DNA from: Candidatus Hydrogenedentota bacterium
GTDB lineage: Bacteria; Hydrogenedentota; Hydrogenedentia; Hydrogenedentales; CAILVY01
DNA length: 64,000 nt
Assembly (NCBI GenBank): GCA_029565395.1
Contig: JAKQOG010000020.1
Location: 62,001 to 126,000, forward strand
Direction of reading: 5' to 3'
Part shown: positions 46,704 to 54,681 of the stretch, one piece after another
Position numbering within the stretch: the first letter of the stretch is position 1
Layout of the letters: each line of letters begins with the position of its first letter
Notes under the pieces: model-generated
What the model was told of the DNA's origin: nothing
The model's database searches: none
Seen by the model: the letters and a program-made list of their open reading frames with translations, nothing else
Translations under genes and position numbers: made by a program

Positions 46704-47660
46704 GTGACCCACAATAATGATTTGAAAGTCTTCAGCGGCAACGGCTCGAAGGCCCTGACGCAGGCCATCTGTGAGCATATCGGCACGGAACCTGGCAAGG
46801 CGATCGTAAGCCAGTTCAGCGATGGCGAGATCCGGGTTCAGGTGGATGAGCATATCCGGGGCCGGGATGTATTTTTGATTAACAGCACCTCGCCGCCGGT
46901 TAATCATCATTTGATGGAGTTGCTGATCCTGGTGGATGCGGCGAAGCGCGCGTCCGCGGAGCGGGTGACGGCGGTGCTGCCGTATTTTGGGTATGCCCGC
47001 CAGGATCGGAAGCATAAGGGACGGGTGCCTATTACGGCCAAGCTGGTGGCGAATCTGATCACGGCCGCGGGCGCGGACCGTGTGTTGACGGTGGATTTGC
47101 ATTGTGGACAGATCCAGGGTTTTTTTGACATACCGCTGGATCATCTTGCGGCGGATGTGGTGTTCGCGAACAAGCTGATTTCCCGGGGCTTGCAGGAGAA
47201 TCTGGCGGTGATTGCGCCGGATGTGGGGAGTGTGGGCCGCGCGCGGGAGTTTGCAAGCCGTTTGGGCATGCCGTTGGCGATTGTGGAGAAGCGGCGCCCA
47301 AAGGAGAATGTTTCGGAAGTCATGAATGTGATCGGCGATGTGGAAGGCAAGAACACGCTGATTTTGGATGATATGATTGACACGGCGGGCACGCTGGTGA
47401 AGGCGGCGCGGGCGCTGAAAGAGTTTGGCGCGTTGAGCGTACGCGCGTGCGCAACGCACCCGGTGCTGAGCGGTCCGGCCTTGGACAATATAAACAATTC
47501 GGTATTGGAAGAAGTATTGGTGAGCGACTCGATTCCCCTTTCGCCGGAAGTGGCGTCGAATCCGCGGTTCCACGTATTGAGCCTGGCGCCGCTGATCGGG
47601 GAAGCGATTCGCAGAATACATAAGGATGAGTCGGTCAGCAGCCTGTTTGACTCAAACTAA
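46704..47660 (+). CDS. prs: Ribose-phosphate pyrophosphokinase
   Basis: A 318-residue enzyme that makes PRPP from ribose 5-phosphate and ATP for nucleotide, His and Trp synthesis. GTG 46704 is the start; a GGGAG lies about 11 bases upstream and no in-frame ATG occurs nearby. Diagnostic motifs are FSDGEIRVQVDEHIRGRDVF, YARQDRKHKGRVPITAKLVA (ATP and catalytic loop region), VDLHCGQIQGFF and the PRPP-binding loop LDDMIDTAGTL. The length is normal for class I enzymes. It leads a plus-strand housekeeping set, with rplY 24 bases downstream, an order seen in many bacteria (prs, ctc, pth). Confidence 0.97.
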   Translation: MTHNNDLKVFSGNGSKALTQAICEHIGTEPGKAIVSQFSDGEIRVQVDEHIRGRDVFLINSTSPPVNHHLMELLILVDAAKRASAERVTAVLPYFGYARQDRKHKGRVPITAKLVANLITAAGADRVLTVDLHCGQIQGFFDIPLDHLAADVVFANKLISRGLQENLAVIAPDVGSVGRAREFASRLGMPLAIVEKRRPKENVSEVMNVIGDVEGKNTLILDDMIDTAGTLVKAARALKEFGALSVRACATHPVLSGPALDNINNSVLEEVLVSDSIPLSPEVASNPRFHVLSLAPLIGEAIRRIHKDESVSSLFDSN

Positions 47661-47684
47661 GACCGTCCGGAGGCGAACGAATCA

Positions 47685-48383
47685 ATGGAACTTCAGAATT
47701 TATCAGTAAGCAAGCGCGAAGGCAAGGGCAAAGGATCGTCGCATCAAACGCGCGTGAAGGGGTTGATTCCCGGGGTGGTGTATGGCGGCGGCCAGGATCC
47801 ATTGCATATTGTGGTGAACACGAAGGTGTTCGAGAAGCTGCTTCATGGGCGCTTCGGCGAACACGCGGTGGTGCAACTGGAGGTGGAAGGGGCGCCTGAC
47901 TTAAACAGCCCTGCGTTGTTGAAGCAGGTGCAGCGTCATCCGCTGAAAGAGCATGTGCTTCACGCGGATTTCCTGCGGATCCGGCTGGATGAGCGCATTG
48001 AGACGGTGGTGCCGATCGAATTGACCGGCCAGGCCGCGGGCGTGGTGGAAGGCGGAGTGTTGGAACATCAGTTGCGCGAAGTGGAAGTGGAGTGCCTCGC
48101 GCTCGAAGTGCCGGAACATATTCTGGTGGACGTGAGCCGGCTCAATATTGGCGACAGTGTGCATGTTTCTGATTTGATTGTTCCGGAAGGCATCAAGGTG
48201 TTGACGGATCCGGAACGTCCGGTGGCTTCGGTGACGGTGCCTCGTGCGATGGTGGAGGCGGCGCCTGCGGAAGCCGCGGCGGAAGGTGCGGAAGGCGAAG
48301 GCGAGAAGAAGGAAGGCGAAGGCGAGAAGAAGAAGGAAGAGAAAGCGGAAAAGAAAAAGGAAGAGAAAGCGGAGAAGAAATAA
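47685..48383 (+). CDS. rplY: 50S ribosomal protein L25/general stress protein Ctc
   Basis: A 232-residue CTC-type L25 that binds 5S rRNA. The N-terminal L25 domain (1-95) has GVVYGGGQDPLHIVVN and the conserved VQRHPLKEHVLHADFLRI. The C-terminal TL5 beta domain (about 98-185) includes VEGGVLEHQLREVEVECLAL and VPEHILVDVSRLNIGDSVHV. The last 45 residues are an unusual low-complexity tail of Glu, Gly and Lys runs (EGEKKEGEGEKKKEEKAEKK), a feature that varies among bacteria and may add nucleic-acid contacts. It lies between prs and pth. Confidence 0.95.
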   Translation: MELQNLSVSKREGKGKGSSHQTRVKGLIPGVVYGGGQDPLHIVVNTKVFEKLLHGRFGEHAVVQLEVEGAPDLNSPALLKQVQRHPLKEHVLHADFLRIRLDERIETVVPIELTGQAAGVVEGGVLEHQLREVEVECLALEVPEHILVDVSRLNIGDSVHVSDLIVPEGIKVLTDPERPVASVTVPRAMVEAAPAEAAAEGAEGEGEKKEGEGEKKKEEKAEKKKEEKAEKK

Positions 48384-48461
48384 TCCTTCTTCGCAATCCG
48401 CCTTTTCACCGGGCGGCCTGACGCTGGAGCCGGCGCCCGGCATATGCGAAAGGTTGGCCGC

Positions 48462-49019
48462 GTGAAGATAATCGTGGGTTTGGGCAATCCCGGCGCCCGG
48501 TTCCGGAATACCCGGCACAACCTGGGTTTTCTGGTCTTGGATCGGCTGGCGGAGTTGTTGGGGGCGGAGTTTAACCGGGAGAAGCATGAAGGACTTCTTG
48601 CGGAAGCGCAATGCGCGGGCCACAAGCTGTTGTTGGTCAAACCGATGACGTTTATGAATTGCAGCGGCGATTGTGTGGCGCCCCTGGCGCGCAATAAGGT
48701 TTCGGCCTTGAGTGATATATTGGTGGTGGTGGATGATGTCAATCTCCCGCTGGGTACAATCCGGTTGCGGACGGAAGGCAGTGCCGGCGGGCATAACGGT
48801 TTGAAATCGATCATCGAGCGGATTGGCGGGCAAGGCTTTCCGCGTCTGCGTTTGGGCATTGGCGATGATCGGGAAGGGCGGGATCTGGCGGGACATGTGC
48901 TGGCCAGGTTTCGTCCGGAAGAGAAAGCGGTGGTGGAGGAAATGGTGGAACAGGCGGCGGCGGCGGCGGACTGCTGGATACGTTCGGGCATAGACCAGGC
49001 GATGACACGATACAATTGA
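48462..49019 (+). CDS. pth: Peptidyl-tRNA hydrolase
   Basis: A 185-residue enzyme that frees tRNA from peptidyl-tRNA dropped by ribosomes. I start it at GTG 48462 (MKIIVGLGNPG is the standard N-terminus) with AAAGG 8 bases upstream; an in-frame ATG at 48444 would add six residues. Catalytic His19 lies in NTRHNLGF, the substrate-binding Asn in PMTFMNCSG and the Asp in VVDDVNLPLG; GSAGGHNGLKSI is also conserved. The length is normal. It is followed 9 bases later by ilvN. Confidence 0.95.
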   Translation: MKIIVGLGNPGARFRNTRHNLGFLVLDRLAELLGAEFNREKHEGLLAEAQCAGHKLLLVKPMTFMNCSGDCVAPLARNKVSALSDILVVVDDVNLPLGTIRLRTEGSAGGHNGLKSIIERIGGQGFPRLRLGIGDDREGRDLAGHVLARFRPEEKAVVEEMVEQAAAAADCWIRSGIDQAMTRYN

Positions 49020-49028
49020 GGAAACGCC

Positions 49029-49532
49029 ATGAAAGACGATAAAAAACATACGATTAGCGTGCTGGTGGAGAATCATTTTGGCGTGTTGGCCCGGGTTTCC
49101 GCCATGTTCAGTTCGCGGGGATACAATATTGACAGTTTATGCGTGGGGGAGACCAATAGCCCGGAGATTTCCCGGATGACGGTGGTGGTGCGGGGGGATG
49201 ACAAGGTATTGGCGCAAATAATCCAGCAGTTAAACAAACTGGTGGATGTGATTGAGGTGCAGGATCTGACGCAGGGGGATTTTGTGGAGCGGGAGTTGGT
49301 GATGGTAAAAGTCAAGGCGGATCGGAAGCAGCGGGCGGAGGTGGTGGAAATTGCGAATATCTTCCGTGCGAAAGTGGTGGATATCGGGCCGGCCTCCATG
49401 ATTGTGGAGATTACAGGGGCGGAAGGGAAGGTCACGGCATTTGTGAATATGATGAATGGATTTGGGATAGAAGAACTGGTTCGCACGGGGGAGATTGCCA
49501 TCTCCCGGTGCGGTGAGCACGGGGGGGCATGA
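49029..49532 (+). CDS. ilvN: Acetolactate synthase small (regulatory) subunit
   Basis: A 167-residue regulatory subunit of acetolactate synthase, the first common enzyme of branched-chain amino acid synthesis. Its N-terminal ACT domain (ISVLVENHFGVLARVSAMFS, then RGYNIDSL) binds valine for feedback control; the C-terminal domain (ERELVMVKVKADRKQRAEVV; GIEELVRTGEIAISR) is also typical, and the length is that of the IlvH/IlvN group. The catalytic subunit gene ilvB is not next to it, which is less common; it must lie elsewhere. A rho-independent terminator follows at 49625. Confidence 0.95.
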   Translation: MKDDKKHTISVLVENHFGVLARVSAMFSSRGYNIDSLCVGETNSPEISRMTVVVRGDDKVLAQIIQQLNKLVDVIEVQDLTQGDFVERELVMVKVKADRKQRAEVVEIANIFRAKVVDIGPASMIVEITGAEGKVTAFVNMMNGFGIEELVRTGEIAISRCGEHGGA

Positions 49533-49624
49533 TGCGGTATTGTCCAAAGATAAGAGAAGGCAGCGGACGCTCGGGCGTGCTCGAACGACGGTCCGCGGGC
49601 CCGTTGTTTAGCGGTGACTCCCCC

Positions 49625-49658
49625 CGCCACAGCACTTGTGCTGTGGCGTTTTTGTTTT
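49625..49658 (+). terminator. Rho-independent terminator after ilvN
   Basis: CGCCACAGC (49625-49633) pairs perfectly with GCTGTGGCG (49640-49648) around a 6-base loop and is followed by TTTTTGTTTTT. It ends the prs-to-ilvN transcript. A TACAAT at 49674-49679 soon after may belong to a new promoter for the next gene. Confidence 0.85.
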
Positions 49659-49717
49659 TGGCGGGGCGATGAGTACAATGGAAGACTTGTGGAAACACAG
49701 GAGAAAGGCATAGATTC

Positions 49718-50437
49718 GTGAAGACATTGTTGCAATTGCAGGCGTTGGATCTGAAGATCGAGGCGTTGAAGGGGCGGGAACGGGAGATTCCAAAGCAGAA
49801 GGAGAAGTTTGAAATTCGCAAAAAGCGGTTGATGGAGGAACTGAGCCAGAGCGAGCAGCGGTGCAAGACGCTGACGGTGGAGCAACGGGAGTGTGAGGTG
49901 GATATTCAGCAAAAGGAGGCGCAAATCAAGAAATATGACATGCAGCTTCTGGGGGTGAAGAAGAATGAGGAATATCAGGCGCTGCTGCATGAAATGGATA
50001 CGTTGAAGAAGCAGAACTCCCTGAAGGAGGAGCGGGTGATTGCGCTGATGCTGGAGATAGACGAAGCGAAGGCGCATCTGGAGGAGGACAAGAAGCGCAT
50101 TGCGGCGGGGATGAAGGAATTGGATGCGCAAATAACCAAGGTGGATGAGGAGCTTGCGGCGACGGAGGCGGAGCGGAAGGAATTAGAAGGCCAGCGGGAG
50201 CCGTTGTTGAAAAATATTGACGAAGAGATGCTTTCGCGCTATACCCGGATTCGTTCGTCGAAGAAAACCGGCGCGGCGGTGGTGCCCTTGCGCGGGGAGT
50301 CGTGTTCGGGGTGCCATATGCGGGTTACGGCCCAGATTATTAACGAGATTATGGCGGGGACAAAGCTTCATGCGTGTCATCATTGCGGCCGCTTGTTATA
50401 CCATGCGGACAATTTTGAAGACGCTCCGTTGCTGTAG
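49718..50437 (+). CDS. Coiled-coil C4 zinc-ribbon protein (DUF164 type)
   Basis: A 239-residue cytoplasmic protein with a GTG start and GGAGAAAGG about 11 bases upstream. Residues 1-180 are a long antiparallel coiled coil (LQALDLKIEALKGREREIPK; YQALLHEMDTLKKQNSLKEE), and the C-terminus is a four-Cys zinc ribbon: Cys196, Cys199 (CSGCHMRV) and Cys220, Cys223 (CHHCGRLLY). This matches the widely conserved DUF164/zf-RING_7 family, whose members have been linked to nucleic-acid binding and, in Chlamydia, to secretion, without a settled general role. Its place next to accD and folC is seen in other bacteria as well. Confidence 0.88.
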   Translation: MKTLLQLQALDLKIEALKGREREIPKQKEKFEIRKKRLMEELSQSEQRCKTLTVEQRECEVDIQQKEAQIKKYDMQLLGVKKNEEYQALLHEMDTLKKQNSLKEERVIALMLEIDEAKAHLEEDKKRIAAGMKELDAQITKVDEELAATEAERKELEGQREPLLKNIDEEMLSRYTRIRSSKKTGAAVVPLRGESCSGCHMRVTAQIINEIMAGTKLHACHHCGRLLYHADNFEDAPLL

Positions 50438-50457
50438 GGGGGAGCGGACAGGCGATT

Positions 50458-51330
50458 ATGGGTTTTTTGAAACGCAAAAAGGTAGATGACAACGAGCCGA
50501 GGAAGAATAACATTCCGGACGGGCTGTGGATGAAGTGTTCGGGATGCCAGGAGACTGTTTTCCGGAGTGAGGTGGAGGACAATGCGCATGTATGCCCGGC
50601 CTGCGGGTATCATCACCGCGTGGGGGCATACCGGCGCATTGAGATAATGGTGGATCCGGATTCGTTTCAGGAGATCAATGCGGAGATGGAGACGGTGGAC
50701 CTGCTTGGATTTACAGCGGCGGGCGAACCTTATGGCGAACGTATTGCACGCGCAAAGCAGCAGTCCGGCCTGAATGAGGCGTTAGTGACGGGGATTGCGC
50801 GCATTGAAGGGGTGCGAGTGGCCCTGGGGGTGATGGATGGGTCGTTTATCATGGCGAGCATGGGGGCGGTGGTGGGGGAGAAGTTCTGCCGGTTGATCCG
50901 GGAAGCGGTGAAGGAGCGAGTGCCGGTGGTCGTATTCGCGGCTTCTGGGGGCGCACGGATGCATGAGGGGATACTGGCGCTGATGCAGATGGCGAAAACG
51001 GCGGATGCGGTGCGTCAGATTAATGAAGCGGGATTGCCGTATATTACGATTCTCACGGACCCGACGTCGGGAGGGGTGCTGGCGAGTTTTGCGAGTCTTG
51101 GAGATATTGTGCTGGCGGAGCCGGGGGCCTATATCGGATTTGCGGGGGCGCGGTTGATTGAAGGCGCGCTGAAAATCAAGCTGCCGGAAGGTTTTCAGCG
51201 GGCGGAATTTCAGTTTGAGAACGGATTTATCGACAAGATTGTAAAGAGAACGGACCTGCGGGAATTTCTCGGGAAATTGCTGCGGATGCTCTCGCCGGAG
51301 AGGGCGGACGAAGTCCTGCCGGAAGCGTAA
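50458..51330 (+). CDS. accD: Acetyl-CoA carboxylase carboxyltransferase subunit beta
   Basis: A 290-residue subunit that, with AccA, moves the carboxyl group from biotin to acetyl-CoA to make malonyl-CoA for fatty acid synthesis. An N-terminal zinc ribbon with Cys27, Cys30, Cys46 and Cys49 precedes the crotonase-like domain: GVMDGSFIMASMGAVVGEK, FAASGGARMHEGILALMQM, TDPTSGGVLASFASLGDIV and the end segment GFAGARLIEGALKIKLPEGF. Length and motifs are normal. It starts 20 bases after the zinc-ribbon gene and precedes folC by 17 bases, the common accD-folC arrangement. Confidence 0.97.
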   Translation: MGFLKRKKVDDNEPRKNNIPDGLWMKCSGCQETVFRSEVEDNAHVCPACGYHHRVGAYRRIEIMVDPDSFQEINAEMETVDLLGFTAAGEPYGERIARAKQQSGLNEALVTGIARIEGVRVALGVMDGSFIMASMGAVVGEKFCRLIREAVKERVPVVVFAASGGARMHEGILALMQMAKTADAVRQINEAGLPYITILTDPTSGGVLASFASLGDIVLAEPGAYIGFAGARLIEGALKIKLPEGFQRAEFQFENGFIDKIVKRTDLREFLGKLLRMLSPERADEVLPEA

Positions 51331-51347
51331 GACAGTCATTGCGGTGA

Positions 51348-52652
51348 ATGATCATGAGCGAAGCCATTCCGCGGAATTCATATTCTGATTTGCGCGAATA
51401 CCTGTTTGGTCTTTCGCTGCACGGGATCAAGCTGGGGCTGCATAACATTCAAACGTTGCTTCGCGCGGCGGGGAATCCGGAACAAGGCCATCCTGCGGTT
51501 CACGTGGCGGGAACGAACGGAAAAGGGAGTGTTACCGCCTTGATCGGGGCCATGTTGCGGGCATCGGGGCTACGTGTGGGCCGGTTCACGAGTCCGCATA
51601 TTATTGATCTCCCGGAACGGTTTCAGATTGACGGGCTGTGCATTCCCGAAGATGCGCTGGCGCGCCATACGGAGTTTTTTCGCCGGGCCGCCGAATCGCT
51701 GGCATCGCCGCCTACTTTTTTTGAATTGAACACGGCGATTGCGTTCCGGTGGTTTGCCGAGGAAGGGGTGGACGTTGCGGTGATTGAAGTGGGGATGGGC
51801 GGGCGGCTCGATTCCACGAATGTGATCCGGCCCTTGGTTTCGGTAATTACCAACATTGATTATGAGCATACCCAGTACCTGGGGGATACACTGGAAAAAA
51901 TTGCCTTTGAAAAGGCGGGCATTCTGAAAGATAAGGTTCCGGCGGTCGCAGGGGAGAGGCGTCCGGGGCCGCTGGGTGTGATTTTAGATCGCGCGCGGGA
52001 ATTGGAATGCGGGGTGCGGGTGTTGGGGCGTGATTTTCAGTATTCCGTGTGCGGGAGCGCCTGGGAGCAGGACTTTTCTTATTCCAGCGATACGCTGTAT
52101 ATAGAGGATGCATCGTTGGGCTTGCCGGGCCGGTATCAGGGTGAGAATGCGGCGGTGGCGGTGGCGGCCGCGGAATTGTTACAGGGGCATTTTCCCGCGC
52201 TGAATGTGGAGAGCATAGTGCATGGGCTGTCCGGGGCGCGGTGGCCTTGCCGTCTGGAACGGGTTCTGGAAGATCCGCCGGTGGTCATCGATGTGGCGCA
52301 TAACGTGGCGGGCGCGAGGCGGCTGGCGGAGACTATTGATCGGTGCGTAGTGGTGATGGCGGTGGCTTCGGATAAAGATGCCGCCGGGATGGTGGAGGTG
52401 CTTGCGCCGCATTCGGAGCTGATGATTCTTACAGTGTTTGACGGGAAGCGGGCGCTGCCCCTTGAGCAATTGTGTCATGCCGCCGGGGATCATCCTCATG
52501 TGACGGCGGGCAATTTGCATGAGGCTATCGCGCTGGGGATGAAACAGGCGAAGCGGGAGGTTCCGCTATTGATTACGGGGTCGATTTATACGGCAGGCGA
52601 AGCGCGTCAGTTGTTGATCGAACAGTATGGAGCTGCCCCGCTCGTGTTTTGA
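51348..52652 (+). CDS. folC: Dihydrofolate synthase / folylpolyglutamate synthase
   Basis: A 434-residue Mur-ligase-family enzyme that adds glutamate to dihydropteroate and folates. ATG 51348 or ATG 51354 may be the start; no strong ribosome site decides. The ATP-binding loop is VAGTNGKGSVTALIG (GTNGKGS at 55-61), followed by GRFTSPHIIDLPERFQIDG, the family signature EVGMGGRLDSTNVI, TNIDYEHTQYLGDTLEKIAF, EKAGILK and VIDVAHNVAGAR in the C-terminal domain. The length is normal. It closes the housekeeping block; the next 530 bases contain only repeats. Confidence 0.95.
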   Translation: MIMSEAIPRNSYSDLREYLFGLSLHGIKLGLHNIQTLLRAAGNPEQGHPAVHVAGTNGKGSVTALIGAMLRASGLRVGRFTSPHIIDLPERFQIDGLCIPEDALARHTEFFRRAAESLASPPTFFELNTAIAFRWFAEEGVDVAVIEVGMGGRLDSTNVIRPLVSVITNIDYEHTQYLGDTLEKIAFEKAGILKDKVPAVAGERRPGPLGVILDRARELECGVRVLGRDFQYSVCGSAWEQDFSYSSDTLYIEDASLGLPGRYQGENAAVAVAAAELLQGHFPALNVESIVHGLSGARWPCRLERVLEDPPVVIDVAHNVAGARRLAETIDRCVVVMAVASDKDAAGMVEVLAPHSELMILTVFDGKRALPLEQLCHAAGDHPHVTAGNLHEAIALGMKQAKREVPLLITGSIYTAGEARQLLIEQYGAAPLVF

Positions 52653-52755
52653 CCTGCATATCTCACCAACCCGCAATCATGCTTGTCATTGCGAGTCCCC
52701 CACCCGACGCAGGCGGGGTGAATTACGAAGAAACACCTGAACGCATCCACCCAGT

Positions 52756-52856
52756 TATCGCTATCGGTATCGCTATCGCAATCGCCATCGGTATCGCTAT
52801 CGCAATCGCTATCGGTATCGCCATCGGTATCGCAATCGCAATCGCAATCGCTATCG
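52756..52856. repeat. Hexanucleotide microsatellite (ATCGSN type)
   Basis: About seventeen copies of a 6-base unit of the form ATCGCT, ATCGGT, ATCGCA or ATCGCC lie in the 530-base gap after folC. Because six is a multiple of three, it opens false reading frames on both strands (Ile-Ala and Ile-Gly runs). It may be variable in length between strains. Confidence 0.9.
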
Positions 52857-52902
52857 TGTTCCCCATTTTATCTGCTTCACCTTCTTCCACCTTACCTGAA
52901 TT

Positions 52903-52946
52903 CTCCCAGGTCTCCCAGTCTTCCCAGTCCTCCCAGTCCTCCCAGA
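52903..52946. repeat. TCCCAGTCC tandem repeat
   Basis: About five units of a 9-base repeat, the same unit as at 37921-38055. It stands between the hexanucleotide tract and the REP-like copy at 52985, in the gap without genes. Confidence 0.8.
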
Positions 52947-52984
52947 TTTCCAACCGGTTTGCATCCCCTGCACCTTGTGTTTCT

Positions 52985-53115
52985 AAGGAATCCCCCGCCT
53001 CCTTCGGCGGCAATTCGCAAAAGAAAGTAAAATGCGAGATTGGGAGGGCGAGGTTTATCCGCCGTAGGAGGGCTCCTGCCGAGCCATCAAAACAAGATGA
53101 AGGACTGCAAAAAAT
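52985..53115. repeat. REP-like palindromic element, copy 2 (degenerate)
   Basis: It shares GGCGGCAATTCGCAAAAG, AAAGTAAAATGCGAG and TGGGAGGGCGAGG with the other copies, but the arms are imperfect (CCGCCGTAGGAGGGCTCCTG in the centre). The flanking GCCTCCTTCGGCGG parallels the head of copy 3. Confidence 0.75.
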
Positions 53116-53182
53116 TGCAAATAAACATGCTTCTAAAAATTCAAAAGTGCAGTCTGGTTGTAACTTTGCTGTCTTGTCCGTC

Positions 53183-54649
53183 TCAACGTTTGCTAAGCGC
53201 CCCGTAATATTCCCGGTCGAATCGTGCAAGTTCATCGGGGAACCGGCTCCACATGCGGCTCTGTCTCCATAGATACGCATGATTTTTGAGGGCGGCTTCG
53301 ATATGCGCCGTGGCCGGAACCACGAACTGATACCCTGACTTCCCCGTGGACCCATAATAACACCACATGCCGGCGCTGTTGCTGATCTGATGCCCGCTGA
53401 TGGTGTACCGAAGGAAGGGTTCGAGATCGGATTCGCCCCGTCCGGATTCTCCCCGCAGACAAAAGTCCGCATACGTGAAAACGAATGGGAGGTACATGTC
53501 CACGCTGCCGAACGGGTCCGTGCTCGAATGCAGGTAGAGAATCTTGTCGCCCAACATGGCCCGCGCCTGCCGCATGAACTGGTACCCGGCCCGAAAATCA
53601 TCGTTCTGCGGACACCACCCGTCGAAATACAGCCCGTCCAGATTGTACTCGTTCAGGACGCGTTTAAACTCGGCAAACAGATCAGGCGCGCTCGAATAGT
53701 AAGGGCTGCAATACGTGACCACTTGAAGGCCGAGTTCGTGCGCATCGTCCAACATCCGCTTGAAAGCGTCCGCATCGATGGGTTCATGACGATCCGTTTC
53801 CCACGGCTTCGGATGGTCATAATGCCCGCCCGGAGGATCCTCGACCCAAGCCGGCGCATCCTTCCAGATTTCTTCATGCAACGCGAGAATCTGGCAATGC
53901 TGCGCGATCTCTTCAAGCGATTTCCGCGACGCGTAGCGTTCCGTAATCTCATTGTCCTTGAGGAGATAATACAAAATGTCATGCGATATCGACTGCGCCA
54001 ATCGCTTCGGATTCTCGGCACGCGGCGGGCACAGTGACACCCACAATTCGTCCCATCGCGCCAGATGACATCGGATAGACCACGGCGTTTCCTTGTCGAG
54101 AAACTCGGTGGGCCGTATCGGGATGCCGAAGAACCCGCACCCGCCGAGATCATCCAGCAACAACCGGTTGCCCCGGAGTTCCCTGCGGTACACCGGCTCA
54201 AAGGCCCCTTGGAACGAAAGCTTCATGTTTTGCTGCGGCGCGAAAATCAAAACGGAATCCCCTTGAACGGTGATCCGCAGACCATTGCCTTCGAGCGTGC
54301 AGAGGAACGGTGTTTTCTCCCCGATGCGCCACGGAGCGAAATGCGCGTCCAGCGGCAAGCTTAATAGTTCTCGGTCCGCGCCGATGCGTTGCCGCATGCG
54401 CAACACATTATCCGCGCCCAATGTTACATCGCTCCCGGGGGTAAGGATACGGAGCATGCCACCTTCGGCGCTTACATCCTCAATGCCCATCCCCATCAGC
54501 GCTTCGCTGGACGCTGGATATTCAGCACGCGTATTTGCAGATGCCGCGCCCGGAAGCGCGCACACTAGCGGAATGGACGACATGGCCGCAAGCATGCCCC
54601 TCCGTGAAATCGCAGGACCTTCTGTATGGAAACCGTTGGGCTCAATCAT
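53183..54649 (-). CDS. Tat-exported TIM-barrel glycosidase-like protein
   Basis: A 488-residue protein with AGGAG 7 bases before ATG 54649. The N-terminus carries a twin-Arg signal (ISRRGMLAAMSSIPLVCAL), so it is probably folded, perhaps with a cofactor or metal, before export. A beta domain (about 50-190) is followed by a barrel from about 250: LDDAHELGLQVVTYCSPYYS, YNLDGLYFDGWCPQNDDF and LGDKILYLHSSTDPFGSVDM. The Asp in LYFDGW lies where retaining barrel glycosidases have a catalytic carboxylate. I do not assign a GH family; it recalls alpha-galactosidase-like or GH-D-like proteins. It lies 32 bases after the winged-helix gene on the same strand. Confidence 0.6.
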   Translation of the reverse strand: MIEPNGFHTEGPAISRRGMLAAMSSIPLVCALPGAASANTRAEYPASSEALMGMGIEDVSAEGGMLRILTPGSDVTLGADNVLRMRQRIGADRELLSLPLDAHFAPWRIGEKTPFLCTLEGNGLRITVQGDSVLIFAPQQNMKLSFQGAFEPVYRRELRGNRLLLDDLGGCGFFGIPIRPTEFLDKETPWSIRCHLARWDELWVSLCPPRAENPKRLAQSISHDILYYLLKDNEITERYASRKSLEEIAQHCQILALHEEIWKDAPAWVEDPPGGHYDHPKPWETDRHEPIDADAFKRMLDDAHELGLQVVTYCSPYYSSAPDLFAEFKRVLNEYNLDGLYFDGWCPQNDDFRAGYQFMRQARAMLGDKILYLHSSTDPFGSVDMYLPFVFTYADFCLRGESGRGESDLEPFLRYTISGHQISNSAGMWCYYGSTGKSGYQFVVPATAHIEAALKNHAYLWRQSRMWSRFPDELARFDREYYGALSKR

Positions 54650-54681
54650 GATGACGCTCCTTTCGTGTTCTTTATAAAATG

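Noticed and set aside
46435..46707. Plus-strand frame of 90 residues across the tRNA
   Set aside because: It runs through a complete tRNA-Gln gene and its promoter.
47901..49076. Minus-strand open frame of 391 residues over rplY and pth
   Set aside because: It covers two conserved housekeeping genes on the other strand and has only low-complexity Phe/Leu runs opposite the L25 tail.
52649..53272. Open frame of 207 residues after folC
   Set aside because: Most of it is the translated hexanucleotide and nonanucleotide repeats and a REP-like copy; no start signal.
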